From Halalkalibacillus halophilus DSM 18494 (GTDB taxonomy: Bacteria > Bacillota > Bacilli > Bacillales > Alkalibacillaceae): a stretch of 64,000 nt of DNA. A program made the position numbers and the translations under genes. Where the stretch lies: contig NZ_AUHI01000004.1 of NCBI RefSeq assembly GCF_000423105.1, positions 124,001 to 188,000 on the forward strand. The letters are read 5' to 3'. The notes below the pieces were generated by a model. The model saw only the letters and a program-made list of their open reading frames with translations, ran no database searches and had not been told where the DNA came from. How positions within the stretch are numbered: the stretch's first letter is position 1; every line of letters begins with the position of its first letter. Below are positions 1 through 7,461 of this stretch, one piece after another.

Positions 1-471
1 TCCGTGACTCACTTGCTCATGTCCATCTACTTTTGAAACTAATAATTTAAAGGAATTAGCTGCGAAACTTTCAATTTCGTTTTGTTCATACCCTGTTAAG
101 AAGTCCCAATTAGAATAATCAGCATTAAAATTATTAGCAAAGTCCTTTAATGTATCTGGGTCATCTTCTTGCGGATCTACGGAAAACGATACAAACCTTA
201 CATCTAAATCTTTTTCATTAGCAGCTTCTTGAACTCTAGACATATTTGCTGTCATCGGAGGACAAACCGTATCACAATTTGTGAAAATAAAATTGGCGAC
301 CCAATAATCTCCTTCAAGGTCTTCTAAGGATAGATAGTCTTCATCTTGATTCATATATTCAAACGGTTCCACTTCGAAATCTATCTCAGGCTCCGTCGCC
401 TCACTACTACCACACGCACTCATAAGTAGTAATAAAAATAAAATGGTTAATCCTTTATATTTAGTATTCAA
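1..471 (-). CDS. SCO1/SenC family copper-binding lipoprotein, 3'-truncated by the window edge
   Basis: 157 codons are present and the frame runs off the left edge. I chose a TTG start at 471 because GGAGAT lies just upstream and no in-frame ATG exists there. The N-terminus is a lipoprotein signal with lipobox LMSAC. The SCO copper motif is visible as TNCDTVCPP, a CxxxC pair followed by Pro, and the SVDP motif of the thioredoxin fold follows. SCO proteins (YpmQ/BsSCO in B. subtilis) sit outside the membrane and deliver copper to the CuA centre of cytochrome c oxidase. That fits the caa3 genes near 40 kb, although the gene is not adjacent to them. The conserved histidine lies in the missing part. 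Confidence 0.85.
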   Translation of the reverse strand, partial: MNTKYKGLTILFLLLLMSACGSSEATEPEIDFEVEPFEYMNQDEDYLSLEDLEGDYWVANFIFTNCDTVCPPMTANMSRVQEAANEKDLDVRFVSFSVDPQEDDPDTLKDFANNFNADYSNWDFLTGYEQNEIESFAANSFKLLVSKVDGHEQVSHG

Positions 472-574
472 TTAAATCATCTCCATTGTTTATTCCAATT
501 CATTTTAACATGATAGGAATCAGAGAGTTGTGATTGATCATGGCTTTATTTAACAATTCTATGACAAAGGAACT

Positions 575-1444
575 TTAAGTCATGTTCAATGTATAACTAT
601 TTAGTTCTGGTCGGCAAGAGAAACGAAAGGGGAGTCTTGTGGTACCAACTCCTCTAGAAACAAACAACTGTAAAGGTCTATTTCCAATTACATGTTTACC
701 TTCTACATATTTTTCCCCTAAAGCTGGAGTCACAACGTATCCATAGAATGGAATTTGTACTTGTCCGCCGTGACTATGGCCAGATAATTGAATATCAAAA
801 GGATAGTCGATCACACTATCAGCATAATCAGGTTCATGACAAAGCAATATATTAAACATGTCTTGTTGCTGATCAGTGATTAAATTATTAACATTTGGGC
901 TTCCTAGTAATATGTCATCCAATCCTGCAATATTAATAGATTCTTCATTTCTAGAAATCGTTACTGTTTCATTCTGAAGAAGTTCAAATCCAGAGGTGGC
1001 CATTACATCTCTAATTACTTCTGTTCCGTACCCGCCATGATCGTGGTTACCATAAATCCAAAACTTTCCTTCTGGTGCGTCCAGTTGAGATAATTCATTG
1101 ATAATACGCTGATATTTACCATCCGATACCGTCGATGGATCATCCGTTAAATCTCCAGTAAATACGATTAAATCGGGTTCTTCTTTTTCGATCATATGAC
1201 GTAACTGTTGTAATTCTTCCGTCTGGTATTGAAACCCAATATGTGTGTCTGTAATTTGGATGATTTTAAATTGGTCAAAAGATTCTGGAATTCTATGTGA
1301 TTCAATATTCGTATGAGTAAGTTTAATCCAGTGTGGCTCTATTTCATTTGCATAATAATAACCACCATAAGTAAGCCCAACAGCACCTAATGTTCCTACT
1401 GTAGCTTTCTTTAAAAAGGACCTTCTTGATATTTTTTCTGTCAT
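575..1444 (-). CDS. ykuE: Tat-exported metallophosphoesterase, YkuE-like
   Basis: 289 residues. A twin-arginine signal (SRRSFLKK, residues 6-13) precedes a hydrophobic stretch to about residue 32. Calcineurin-type metal motifs are in order: DTH at 66-68, GD at 97-98, GNHD at 132-135, H203, and GHSHGG at 222-227. This is a dinuclear-metal phosphoesterase fold. B. subtilis YkuE is a Tat-dependent, wall-associated Mn phosphodiesterase. Its neighbour there is also the dienoyl-CoA reductase gene ykuF, as here, which supports orthology. The gene diverges from fadH across about 165 bp. The in vivo substrate is not known from sequence. Confidence 0.87.
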   Translation of the reverse strand: MTEKISRRSFLKKATVGTLGAVGLTYGGYYYANEIEPHWIKLTHTNIESHRIPESFDQFKIIQITDTHIGFQYQTEELQQLRHMIEKEEPDLIVFTGDLTDDPSTVSDGKYQRIINELSQLDAPEGKFWIYGNHDHGGYGTEVIRDVMATSGFELLQNETVTISRNEESINIAGLDDILLGSPNVNNLITDQQQDMFNILLCHEPDYADSVIDYPFDIQLSGHSHGGQVQIPFYGYVVTPALGEKYVEGKHVIGNRPLQLFVSRGVGTTRLPFRFSCRPELNSYTLNMT

Positions 1445-1610
1445 AATCTACATCCTTAGCTTGGAGTCATTTAATTTACTTTTAAAGTTGTTTTTAAATT
1501 ATAGCATGAAGCCACTTTCGAAATGTGACAAAAAAAGTGAATTAGTATTCATTTTTGGAAGGATTATAGTCTTCTAGTGTGGAACTAGTAGGAAGGAGGT
1601 GTTTATTATA

Positions 1611-2378
1611 ATGAATAATGAAGTAGTAATAGTTACAGGTGGTTCAAGCGGAATGGGGAAATATATGGCGAAAAAATTTGCTCAAGAAGGAGCGAATGTC
1701 ATGATTACAGGTAGAAATGAAGATAAGCTTGAAGCTGCTGTTAGCGAAATACAGGCAGAAGCAACGGGAAAAGTAGTAAGTTGTATAATGGACGTTCGTA
1801 AACCTGAAGATGTAGAAAGAATGGTTCAAGAAGCAGATCAGACCTTTGGAAGAATTGATCATTTGGTTAATAATGCCGCTGGTAATTTTATTGCCCCAGC
1901 TGAGCAATTATCTATAAATGGATGGAATGCAGTGATTGATATTGTGCTTAATGGTACGTTTTACTGCAGTCATACAGTAGGAAATTATTGGATTGAAAAA
2001 GGGATAAAAGGAAATATTCTTAACATGGTGGCTACGTATGCATGGGATGCAGGACCTGGAGTAATCCATTCAGCGGCTGCTAAGTCAGGCGTTTTAACGA
2101 TGACTAGAACTTTGGCTGTCGAGTGGGGTAGAAGGTACGGTATTCGTGCCAATGCCATTGCACCTGGCCCGATTGATCGTACAGGTGGCTCAGATAAGCT
2201 ATGGGAGTCAGAAGAGGCTGCAAAGAGAACGATTAAGTCTGTGCCTTTAGAGCGATTAGGCGAGCCAGAAGAAATTGCCGAATTAGCCTTCTTTATTTTG
2301 TCAGATAAAGCAAAGTATATGAATGGGGAAGTTGTTACGCTTGATGGGGGACAACATTTAAATCAATATCCATTTTAA
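1611..2378 (+). CDS. fadH: 2,4-dienoyl-CoA reductase (short-chain dehydrogenase)
   Basis: 255 residues from the ATG at 1611, which follows GGAAGGAGG at the right distance. An in-frame GTG at 1599 overlaps that ribosome binding site and is unlikely. The N-terminal Rossmann motif is TGGSSGMG (residues 9-16), followed by NNAAGN. Instead of the usual YxxxK, the active site reads HSAAAK, with a Tyr upstream in ATYAW. This SxxxK form is typical of 2,4-dienoyl-CoA reductases. The enzyme would reduce dienoyl-CoA with NADPH during degradation of unsaturated fatty acids. It corresponds to B. subtilis YkuF/FadH, next to ykuE as here. Confidence 0.87.
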   Translation: MNNEVVIVTGGSSGMGKYMAKKFAQEGANVMITGRNEDKLEAAVSEIQAEATGKVVSCIMDVRKPEDVERMVQEADQTFGRIDHLVNNAAGNFIAPAEQLSINGWNAVIDIVLNGTFYCSHTVGNYWIEKGIKGNILNMVATYAWDAGPGVIHSAAAKSGVLTMTRTLAVEWGRRYGIRANAIAPGPIDRTGGSDKLWESEEAAKRTIKSVPLERLGEPEEIAELAFFILSDKAKYMNGEVVTLDGGQHLNQYPF

Positions 2379-2394
2379 AATTCATGCACCTTGT

Positions 2395-2527
2395 ATGCCG
2401 GCATCCGGACCCAGTTACCCGATTGGCGACGAGTTATGCCGGCATTTAATCCTGTGCACCCGAATAGACATGTTTTATGCTGGCATTCGTGTATGTACAC
2501 CTGAATCGTCCTTCTGTATGCCGGCAA
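2395..2527. repeat. Four-unit 41-bp tandem repeat headed by palindrome ATGCCGGCAT
   Basis: The palindrome or a one-base variant begins at 2395, 2436, 2477 and 2518, exactly 41 bp apart each time (third copy ATGCTGGCAT, fourth ends in A). The 31 bp between heads are less conserved but share a core near CACCCGAAT. The array lies between fadH and the terminator it shares with trhA. A 64-codon open frame crosses it but is not credible as a gene. Function unknown. Confidence 0.8.
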
Positions 2528-2550
2528 AGTCCGTCACAATAAATGAATAT

Positions 2551-2587
2551 AAAAAATCACTCGCTATTCATTTGCGAGTGGTTTTTT
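2551..2587. terminator. Bidirectional terminator between fadH and trhA
   Basis: Stem CACTCGC/GCGAGTG with a 9-nt loop, flanked by an A6 run upstream and a T6 run downstream, so it can serve both convergent genes. Confidence 0.85.
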
Positions 2588-2592
2588 GATTA

Positions 2593-3234
2593 CTAAGAAG
2601 GTAACACGATATATAACAATATAGCAAAAAAGTGAAAAGCGCTTCCACCGATTACAAAAAGGTGCCATACTGCATGGTGATAAGGGAAAGCACGCCACAT
2701 ATAAAAAATACTTCCTACAGAGTATAAGACTCCTCCAATGATTAAGTAAATTAGTCCGGTTAACTCCATTTCAGCTGCTAGCGGCCTCCATACGAATACG
2801 ATAAACCAACCAAGGAAAATATAAATCATCGTTGAAACAAACATAAACTTTTTCACAAAAAAGATTTTAAATATAATCCCTAAGATTGCAACGCCCCAAA
2901 TCACCCCTAATAAAGTCCACCCGATTGGTCCTCGAAGAAGAATTAACAGAATAGGTGTATAGGTACCAGCTATAAAGAGGTAGATCGAAGAATGGTCGAT
3001 AAATAAAAACCAATCTTTTGCATTTCCGTTAGGCAAACTATGTACAATGGTAGAAGACAAATACATGATCAGCATGGTGGTTCCATAAATTGAAACAGAA
3101 ACAATCTGCCATGGATTTTCATTTATGGATGCAAAGACAATTAGTATAACTAATCCCGCGATACTTAGTAAGGCACCAATGCCGTGAGTTATTGCATTTA
3201 CAAGTTCTTCTTTGTTTGAGTATTGGTATGGCAT
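2593..3234 (-). CDS. trhA: Hemolysin III family (PAQR/YqfA-like) membrane protein
   Basis: 213 residues, almost entirely hydrophobic, with about seven predicted membrane helices. Family marks include the N-terminal EELVNAITHGIGA, a His in the second helix region (STIVHS), the HSSIYLFIAGTYTP segment and the C-terminal FPYHHAVWHLFV histidine cluster. These His residues are the putative metal site of the PAQR superfamily. B. subtilis TrhA (YplQ) belongs here, and the family is linked to membrane lipid homeostasis. The old label hemolysin is not evidence of toxicity. It is transcribed convergently with fadH as a single gene. Confidence 0.83.
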   Translation of the reverse strand: MPYQYSNKEELVNAITHGIGALLSIAGLVILIVFASINENPWQIVSVSIYGTTMLIMYLSSTIVHSLPNGNAKDWFLFIDHSSIYLFIAGTYTPILLILLRGPIGWTLLGVIWGVAILGIIFKIFFVKKFMFVSTMIYIFLGWFIVFVWRPLAAEMELTGLIYLIIGGVLYSVGSIFYMWRAFPYHHAVWHLFVIGGSAFHFFAILLYIVLPS

Positions 3235-3396
3235 GTTTATAAAACCTCTTTTCTATAAATCATTATATCTCAATAATAGCCTCTTCGAAATATTATAAAT
3301 GTCATATCATTTATGTTAAAATGTTCAAGGGAACAAAAAGATAATATGAATAGTAACCCTAGATGGTTTGTTTTGAATCGGGTTAGGAGGAAAACC

Positions 3397-3849
3397 ATGT
3401 TAGACACAGAGTCTTTCCACTTAGAAACGACACTTGTGAAAGAAATGATGATTGATGCAGATAAGGTTGCACAGGTTCAATTAAGTAATCCATTAGAACA
3501 TGCATTACTTGTTTTAACTAAAACAGGGTATAATGCTGTTCCTGTATCGAACTTTGAAGGTAAATTTGAAGGAATAATAAGTAAATCAAATATTGTAGAA
3601 GCGATGTTTGGATTAGAGCAGATAGAAGTTGAAAGGTTGCAGAACCATCTGGTAGAAGATGTGATGAACAAGAAAGTACCTACCTTGCAATATGATGATA
3701 TTATGGAAAAGGCTTTACATACATTAATAGATTATAACTTTGTATGTGTGGTAAATGACGAAGAGGAATTAATGGGAATAATTACTCGGAGACAATTATT
3801 AAAGCAATTTAGAAATAAGTATTATCTTGACCAAGGAAAAAACATATAA
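3397..3849 (+). CDS. darB: CBS-pair c-di-AMP receptor DarB (CbpB/YkuL)
   Basis: 150 residues from the ATG at 3397, which has TTAGGAGG six bases upstream. The open frame continues further 5' but without a better start. Two CBS motifs span about residues 15-75 and 85-145, with repeated GIISKS and GIITRR ends. There is no other domain. B. subtilis DarB is the same size, binds c-di-AMP, and in its free form stimulates the (p)ppGpp synthetase Rel and pyruvate carboxylase. Pyruvate carboxylase lies at 34.9 kb in this window. B. subtilis carries ccpC and ykuNOP between ykuL and the dap genes; these are absent here. Confidence 0.85.
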   Translation: MLDTESFHLETTLVKEMMIDADKVAQVQLSNPLEHALLVLTKTGYNAVPVSNFEGKFEGIISKSNIVEAMFGLEQIEVERLQNHLVEDVMNKKVPTLQYDDIMEKALHTLIDYNFVCVVNDEEELMGIITRRQLLKQFRNKYYLDQGKNI

Positions 3850-3932
3850 AATTTAATGTTTTTTATGGACATAGTTATACCTTTTATAAGAAAATAGAAG
3901 GGCATATGAATTTAGATTGAGGAGGAAGATTA

Positions 3933-4652
3933 ATGGAAATGATGGATGGGAACGAAATAATTAATTTTATTTCAAATGCTAAAAAATCAACACCTGTAAA
4001 AGTTTATGTTAAGGGTGAGCAATTAAATGACATACAGTTTTCTAATGAAATTCAAGCTTTTGTAGATGGTAAAGCTGGGGTTCTCTTTGGAGAGTGGAAA
4101 GTTGTAGAAGCGGATTTAGAAAAGCACGCTTCAAAAATTGATGATTATGTAATCGAAAATGATCGCAGAAATTCAGCGATCCCATTATTAGATCTAAAAG
4201 GAATTAATGCACGAATTGAACCAGGCGCAATTATTCGTGACCAAGTAGAAATTGGAGATGGAGCGGTTATTATGATGGGCGCTTCCATTAACATCGGTTC
4301 AGTAGTCGGTGAAGGTACAATGATCGACATGAACGTTGTATTAGGCGGAAGAGCAACTGTAGGTAAGAATTGTCATATTGGTGCTGGATCGGTATTAGCA
4401 GGTGTCATCGAACCACCTAGTGCCAAACCAGTCATAGTAGAAGACGATGCAGTGGTTGGAGCAAATGCAGTGATCCTTGAAGGTGTAACAGTAGGTCAGG
4501 GTGCTGTTGTAGCTGCAGGGTCAATCGTTACAGCAGACGTAGCGCCGAATACGGTTGTTGCTGGAACCCCTGCAAAAGTAATTAAAGAAATGGACGAACA
4601 AACACGTTCTAAAACAGAAATCAAACAAGAATTGCGTAAACTCGATAATTAA
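3933..4652 (+). CDS. dapH: Tetrahydrodipicolinate N-acetyltransferase
   Basis: 239 residues with GAGGAGG before the ATG. The N-terminal alpha/beta domain (about 1-85) is followed by a left-handed beta-helix of hexapeptide repeats, for example IGDGAVIMMGASINIG and VGKNCHIGAGSVLAG. The end VVAGTPAKVIKEMD is typical of the family. It acetylates L-2,3,4,5-tetrahydrodipicolinate with acetyl-CoA, the first step of the acetylase branch towards meso-diaminopimelate and lysine. It is followed by the deacetylase dapL, although a hairpin separates the two. Confidence 0.95.
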   Translation: MEMMDGNEIINFISNAKKSTPVKVYVKGEQLNDIQFSNEIQAFVDGKAGVLFGEWKVVEADLEKHASKIDDYVIENDRRNSAIPLLDLKGINARIEPGAIIRDQVEIGDGAVIMMGASINIGSVVGEGTMIDMNVVLGGRATVGKNCHIGAGSVLAGVIEPPSAKPVIVEDDAVVGANAVILEGVTVGQGAVVAAGSIVTADVAPNTVVAGTPAKVIKEMDEQTRSKTEIKQELRKLDN

Positions 4653-4662
4653 TATGATGAGG

Positions 4663-4690
4663 GCGGAGGTGAGAACTTCCGCTTTTTTCT
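4663..4690 (+). terminator. Hairpin with T-tract between dapH and dapL
   Basis: Stem GCGGAGGT/ACTTCCGC (one G-U pair), loop GAGA, then TTTTTT. It looks like an intrinsic terminator, so dapL may need its own promoter or partial readthrough. Confidence 0.75.
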
Positions 4691-4732
4691 TTATTCAAGC
4701 ACCATTTAATTCAATTAAGAAAGGGTTATAGT

Positions 4733-5845
4733 ATGAATTTAGAACAATTAATTAAGATTAGGCGGGAATTACATCAAATACCTGAGCTAGGTTTTGAAGA
4801 ATATAAAACGCAAGCTTATATATTGGAATTTTTAAAGTCCTTAAATAAAGATTTTATTCAAATAGACACTTGGAGAACCGGTGTGTTTGTTTATTTTAAA
4901 GGTACAACCGGAAATGAAACGATTGCCTATCGAACAGACATGGATGGCTTGCCAATTACTGAACAAACAGGGTATGACTTTGCTTCCGAACATAACGGGA
5001 AGATGCACGCTTGTGGACATGACTTTCATATGACCATTGCACTTGGAGTTATTACTGAGTTGGCTGAATCACCTCCAGAAAATAATGTATTATTCATCTT
5101 TCAACCCGCAGAGGAAGGACCAGGTGGCGCACTACCAATCATTCAAGAGGGTATTCTTGCACAATATCAGGTGGATTACATCTTTGCCCTTCATATTGAT
5201 CCTAGACAAGAAGTTGGATCCGTTTCCAGTAAACCAGGCTTGTTATTTGCAAACACGAGTGAATTGTTTATTGACTTTAATGGTACAGGTGGTCATGCTG
5301 CATATCCTCATGAAACGAAAGACATGATGATGGCAGCAAGTGCTTTTAATTTACAAGTTCAACAGATTGTATCGCGAGCAACAAACCCCTTAGAAGACGC
5401 AGTGGTAACACTTGGGAAAATGGAAGCTGGAACCGTTCAAAATATTATTCCAGAAAAAGCGCGAGTGGAGGGAACGATTAGAACCTCTCAACCTCAAACG
5501 ATGCAAACGATTCAAAATGCGATAGAAAAAATGCTTGAGGGAATCGAAATTCGTTATGAATGTGAAACAGAACTTGATTACGGTTCAAATTATTACATGG
5601 TAAATAATACCGAAGTTTATACTGAAAAATTTGAAGCCGCTTTACAAAATTCCTCTATTACTTATCGAAAAGCAAATGCTGCTATGACTGGAGAAGATTT
5701 CGGTTATTTCTTAAAAGAGTACCCTGGTTTTATGTTTTGGCTTGGAGTTGGTGCAGACTATGGACTACATCAAAGCAAACTTAATCCAGACGAAAGAGCA
5801 CTTGAAATTGGGGTAGAAGCAGTCAAACGAATGATCAAGTCTTAA
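4733..5845 (+). CDS. dapL: N-acetyldiaminopimelate deacetylase
   Basis: 370 residues of the M20 peptidase/amidohydrolase family. The N-terminus (IKIRRELHQIPELGFEE) and metal motifs are visible: RTDMDGLP, the CGHDFH segment with Cys and His metal ligands, PAEEGPGGA, and GHAAYPH in the dimerisation domain. The C-terminal AMTGEDFGYF is also conserved. It removes the acetyl group from N-acetyl-LL-diaminopimelate, completing the branch begun by DapH and feeding wall and lysine synthesis. It corresponds to B. subtilis YkuR in the same position after ykuQ. Confidence 0.93.
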   Translation: MNLEQLIKIRRELHQIPELGFEEYKTQAYILEFLKSLNKDFIQIDTWRTGVFVYFKGTTGNETIAYRTDMDGLPITEQTGYDFASEHNGKMHACGHDFHMTIALGVITELAESPPENNVLFIFQPAEEGPGGALPIIQEGILAQYQVDYIFALHIDPRQEVGSVSSKPGLLFANTSELFIDFNGTGGHAAYPHETKDMMMAASAFNLQVQQIVSRATNPLEDAVVTLGKMEAGTVQNIIPEKARVEGTIRTSQPQTMQTIQNAIEKMLEGIEIRYECETELDYGSNYYMVNNTEVYTEKFEAALQNSSITYRKANAAMTGEDFGYFLKEYPGFMFWLGVGADYGLHQSKLNPDERALEIGVEAVKRMIKS

Positions 5846-5894
5846 TTCTCCTTAAGCTCTGTGATCATTTAATAGTAGGGAGGAAGATTTGAGA

Positions 5895-6056
5895 TTTCTG
5901 GATAAAATTGAAGATTTCTTTATAAAGTCTTAAATTTCTGGATAAAATGGTGTTTTTTCTTGATATTGTAGCGACATTTCTGGATATCCAAAATTCCTCG
6001 TGGATATGAGATTCGTTTTCTGGATATAACACTACTTTTCTGGATATGTAGCTCCG
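5895..6056. repeat. Eight-unit 20-21-bp tandem repeat headed by TTTCTGGATA
   Basis: Unit heads begin at 5895, 5915, 5935, 5956, 5977, 5997, 6017 and 6037. Five are exact TTTCTGGATA; the others are TTTCTTTATA, TTTCTTGATA and CTCGTGGATA. The following 10-11 bases vary freely. The array fills most of the 305-bp gap between the convergent genes dapL and the M14 peptidase, just before the terminator. No coding frame is credible here. Confidence 0.85.
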
Positions 6057-6072
6057 CTCAAAATAAAAATAA

Positions 6073-6112
6073 TTCCGCTTTAGGGGGGACCGCTCTCCCC
6101 CCCAAAACGGAA
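6073..6112. terminator. GC-rich hairpin between dapL and the M14 peptidase gene
   Basis: Outer stem TTCCG/CGGAA, an AT-rich middle, then G6/C6 around an 8-nt loop. No long T-tract follows on either strand, so strength is uncertain, but the convergent position suits a shared terminator. Confidence 0.6.
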
Positions 6113-6150
6113 CTGTCTATCAGTTTTCGAATCTTCCTGGCACCCCTTTG

Positions 6151-7341
6151 TTACATATAGAGACTCGCTAAAAATATTCCCAAATTTTCTTGATAAATCT
6201 CGTCGAATTGACTTAACGGTAATGGGTTCACCCCACGTCCAAGCTCGACTGTGAATCCCGGTCGACGAAAGTCTTGGATAAACCAATCTTTGTAACCTGC
6301 ATAGCTAGGTACATATTGAATAGGTTGATAACCGCTTACCCGCGCGAATTCGTTTACAATAATCTCTGATTCAGGAGGTTCTAGTCCTTGAAACCCCCAA
6401 AAAATCACTTTACCTTGTGTATGGTATGCAAGAGCCATATTAAAATTATTTTGCGAAGTTAATTCAGCTATAGCGATTGATTCTGGTTCTGTTAAAGGAG
6501 CGTAACCAGGAAAATTTCTTGGAGCTGGTTCCTTAGGTTTAATTGCTGCTTCTTCCTCCCATAAAGCTGGATATTGATTGTTTAAATCTACCCCTCTAAT
6601 ATTCGCTTTCCACCCACTAAAATCATAGCTATTATTATTTATGGAAAGTGCGTCACTTCGAAATGGTTCCTCTTCAGGTAAACCATTTATAACTAAATCA
6701 ACTCCGTCTGGATTCACCATTGGCACGATCGATAAAGTAGTGGTGTTATAAAATGGAAACATAGATAAGCCTCTGATATCACCATTACTCGTTAAGGCGA
6801 TTAAGTATTCGTTAATTGTCTGCATGAGAATTGGGGAAGTAATCCATTCATTTGCGTGAAAAGATCCATTCATATGAACAACCCTGTCTCCAGTTCCAAT
6901 TCTTAGCTCGGTTAACTCTTTTCCCATCACAGATTGACCAATTATATTTCTTTTTATAAAGGGATACAATTGAATTAATTTATTGAGATCTGCTTGCAAA
7001 TTTTGACTAGTGTAAGGGGTATTAACTTGAACAACAGGACTAATAAGAAATTGAGGAATGTTTAGTGTTTGGCCAATGGGTAGATTGTTTGGATTGATTT
7101 CAGGATTCATTCTCATTAGCACATCCATATTAATTTGATACTGATTGGAAATGCTAAAGAAACTGTCACCTGAGTTAATAAGATGTTTTTGTATTTCATA
7201 ACCGGGGATGTTAATTGGTGCTCCAATTTGAAGGGTGTTGTAGGAATAATTAGGATTAGAATCAATTATTAAAGGAAGTGGGATACCAAATAAATTACTG
7301 TAATACCAAAAGGATTCACCAGCTCTAACATTTAGCTCCAT
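6151..7341 (-). CDS. LysM-LysM-M14 gamma-D-glutamyl-diamino acid endopeptidase
   Basis: 396 residues. Two LysM peptidoglycan-binding modules (about 3-47 and 52-96) precede an M14 zinc carboxypeptidase domain from about residue 108. Zinc ligands are HANE (H162, E165) and H307 in AYHTQG. The catalytic Glu is E366 in FTVELGRG, and NPDGVD and GVDLNNQYP are family marks. It should cleave the gamma-D-Glu to meso-DAP bond of wall peptides, as in endopeptidase I of Lysinibacillus sphaericus and B. subtilis YqgT. There is no signal peptide, as known for the sporulation-associated enzyme, so it may act inside the mother cell or after lysis. Single gene, not in the B. subtilis yku region. Confidence 0.87.
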   Translation of the reverse strand: MELNVRAGESFWYYSNLFGIPLPLIIDSNPNYSYNTLQIGAPINIPGYEIQKHLINSGDSFFSISNQYQINMDVLMRMNPEINPNNLPIGQTLNIPQFLISPVVQVNTPYTSQNLQADLNKLIQLYPFIKRNIIGQSVMGKELTELRIGTGDRVVHMNGSFHANEWITSPILMQTINEYLIALTSNGDIRGLSMFPFYNTTTLSIVPMVNPDGVDLVINGLPEEEPFRSDALSINNNSYDFSGWKANIRGVDLNNQYPALWEEEAAIKPKEPAPRNFPGYAPLTEPESIAIAELTSQNNFNMALAYHTQGKVIFWGFQGLEPPESEIIVNEFARVSGYQPIQYVPSYAGYKDWFIQDFRRPGFTVELGRGVNPLPLSQFDEIYQENLGIFLASLYM

Positions 7342-7416
7342 TTTAAAGAACCACCTTTCCTATTTATTCATATGAAGGGGATGCAATGGATTATGAACTA
7401 ATTTATAACAAACAAA

Positions 7417-7454
7417 AAACCATTGATTAAATTTGGGAACTTAATCAATGGTTT
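7417..7454 (-). terminator. Terminator of the CoA-disulfide reductase gene
   Basis: Perfect 14-bp stem AAACCATTGATTAA/TTAATCAATGGTTT with a 10-nt loop; on the minus strand it is followed by TTTTTTGTTTGTT. Confidence 0.88.
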
Positions 7455-7461
7455 GATCGTA

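Noticed and set aside
1599..1610. GTG at 1599 as fadH start
   Set aside because: It lies within the GGAGGT ribosome binding site of the ATG at 1611.
2395..2589. A 64-codon open frame across the 41-bp repeats
   Set aside because: It is made of the repeat units, has no ribosome binding site and no plausible protein composition.
5895..6056. CRISPR array
   Set aside because: The repeat head is only 10 bp and the period 20-21 bp; no cas genes are nearby and the heads vary.
6080..6286. Open frame overlapping the GC-rich hairpin on the minus strand
   Set aside because: It overlaps the M14 peptidase in another frame and lies partly in the terminator.
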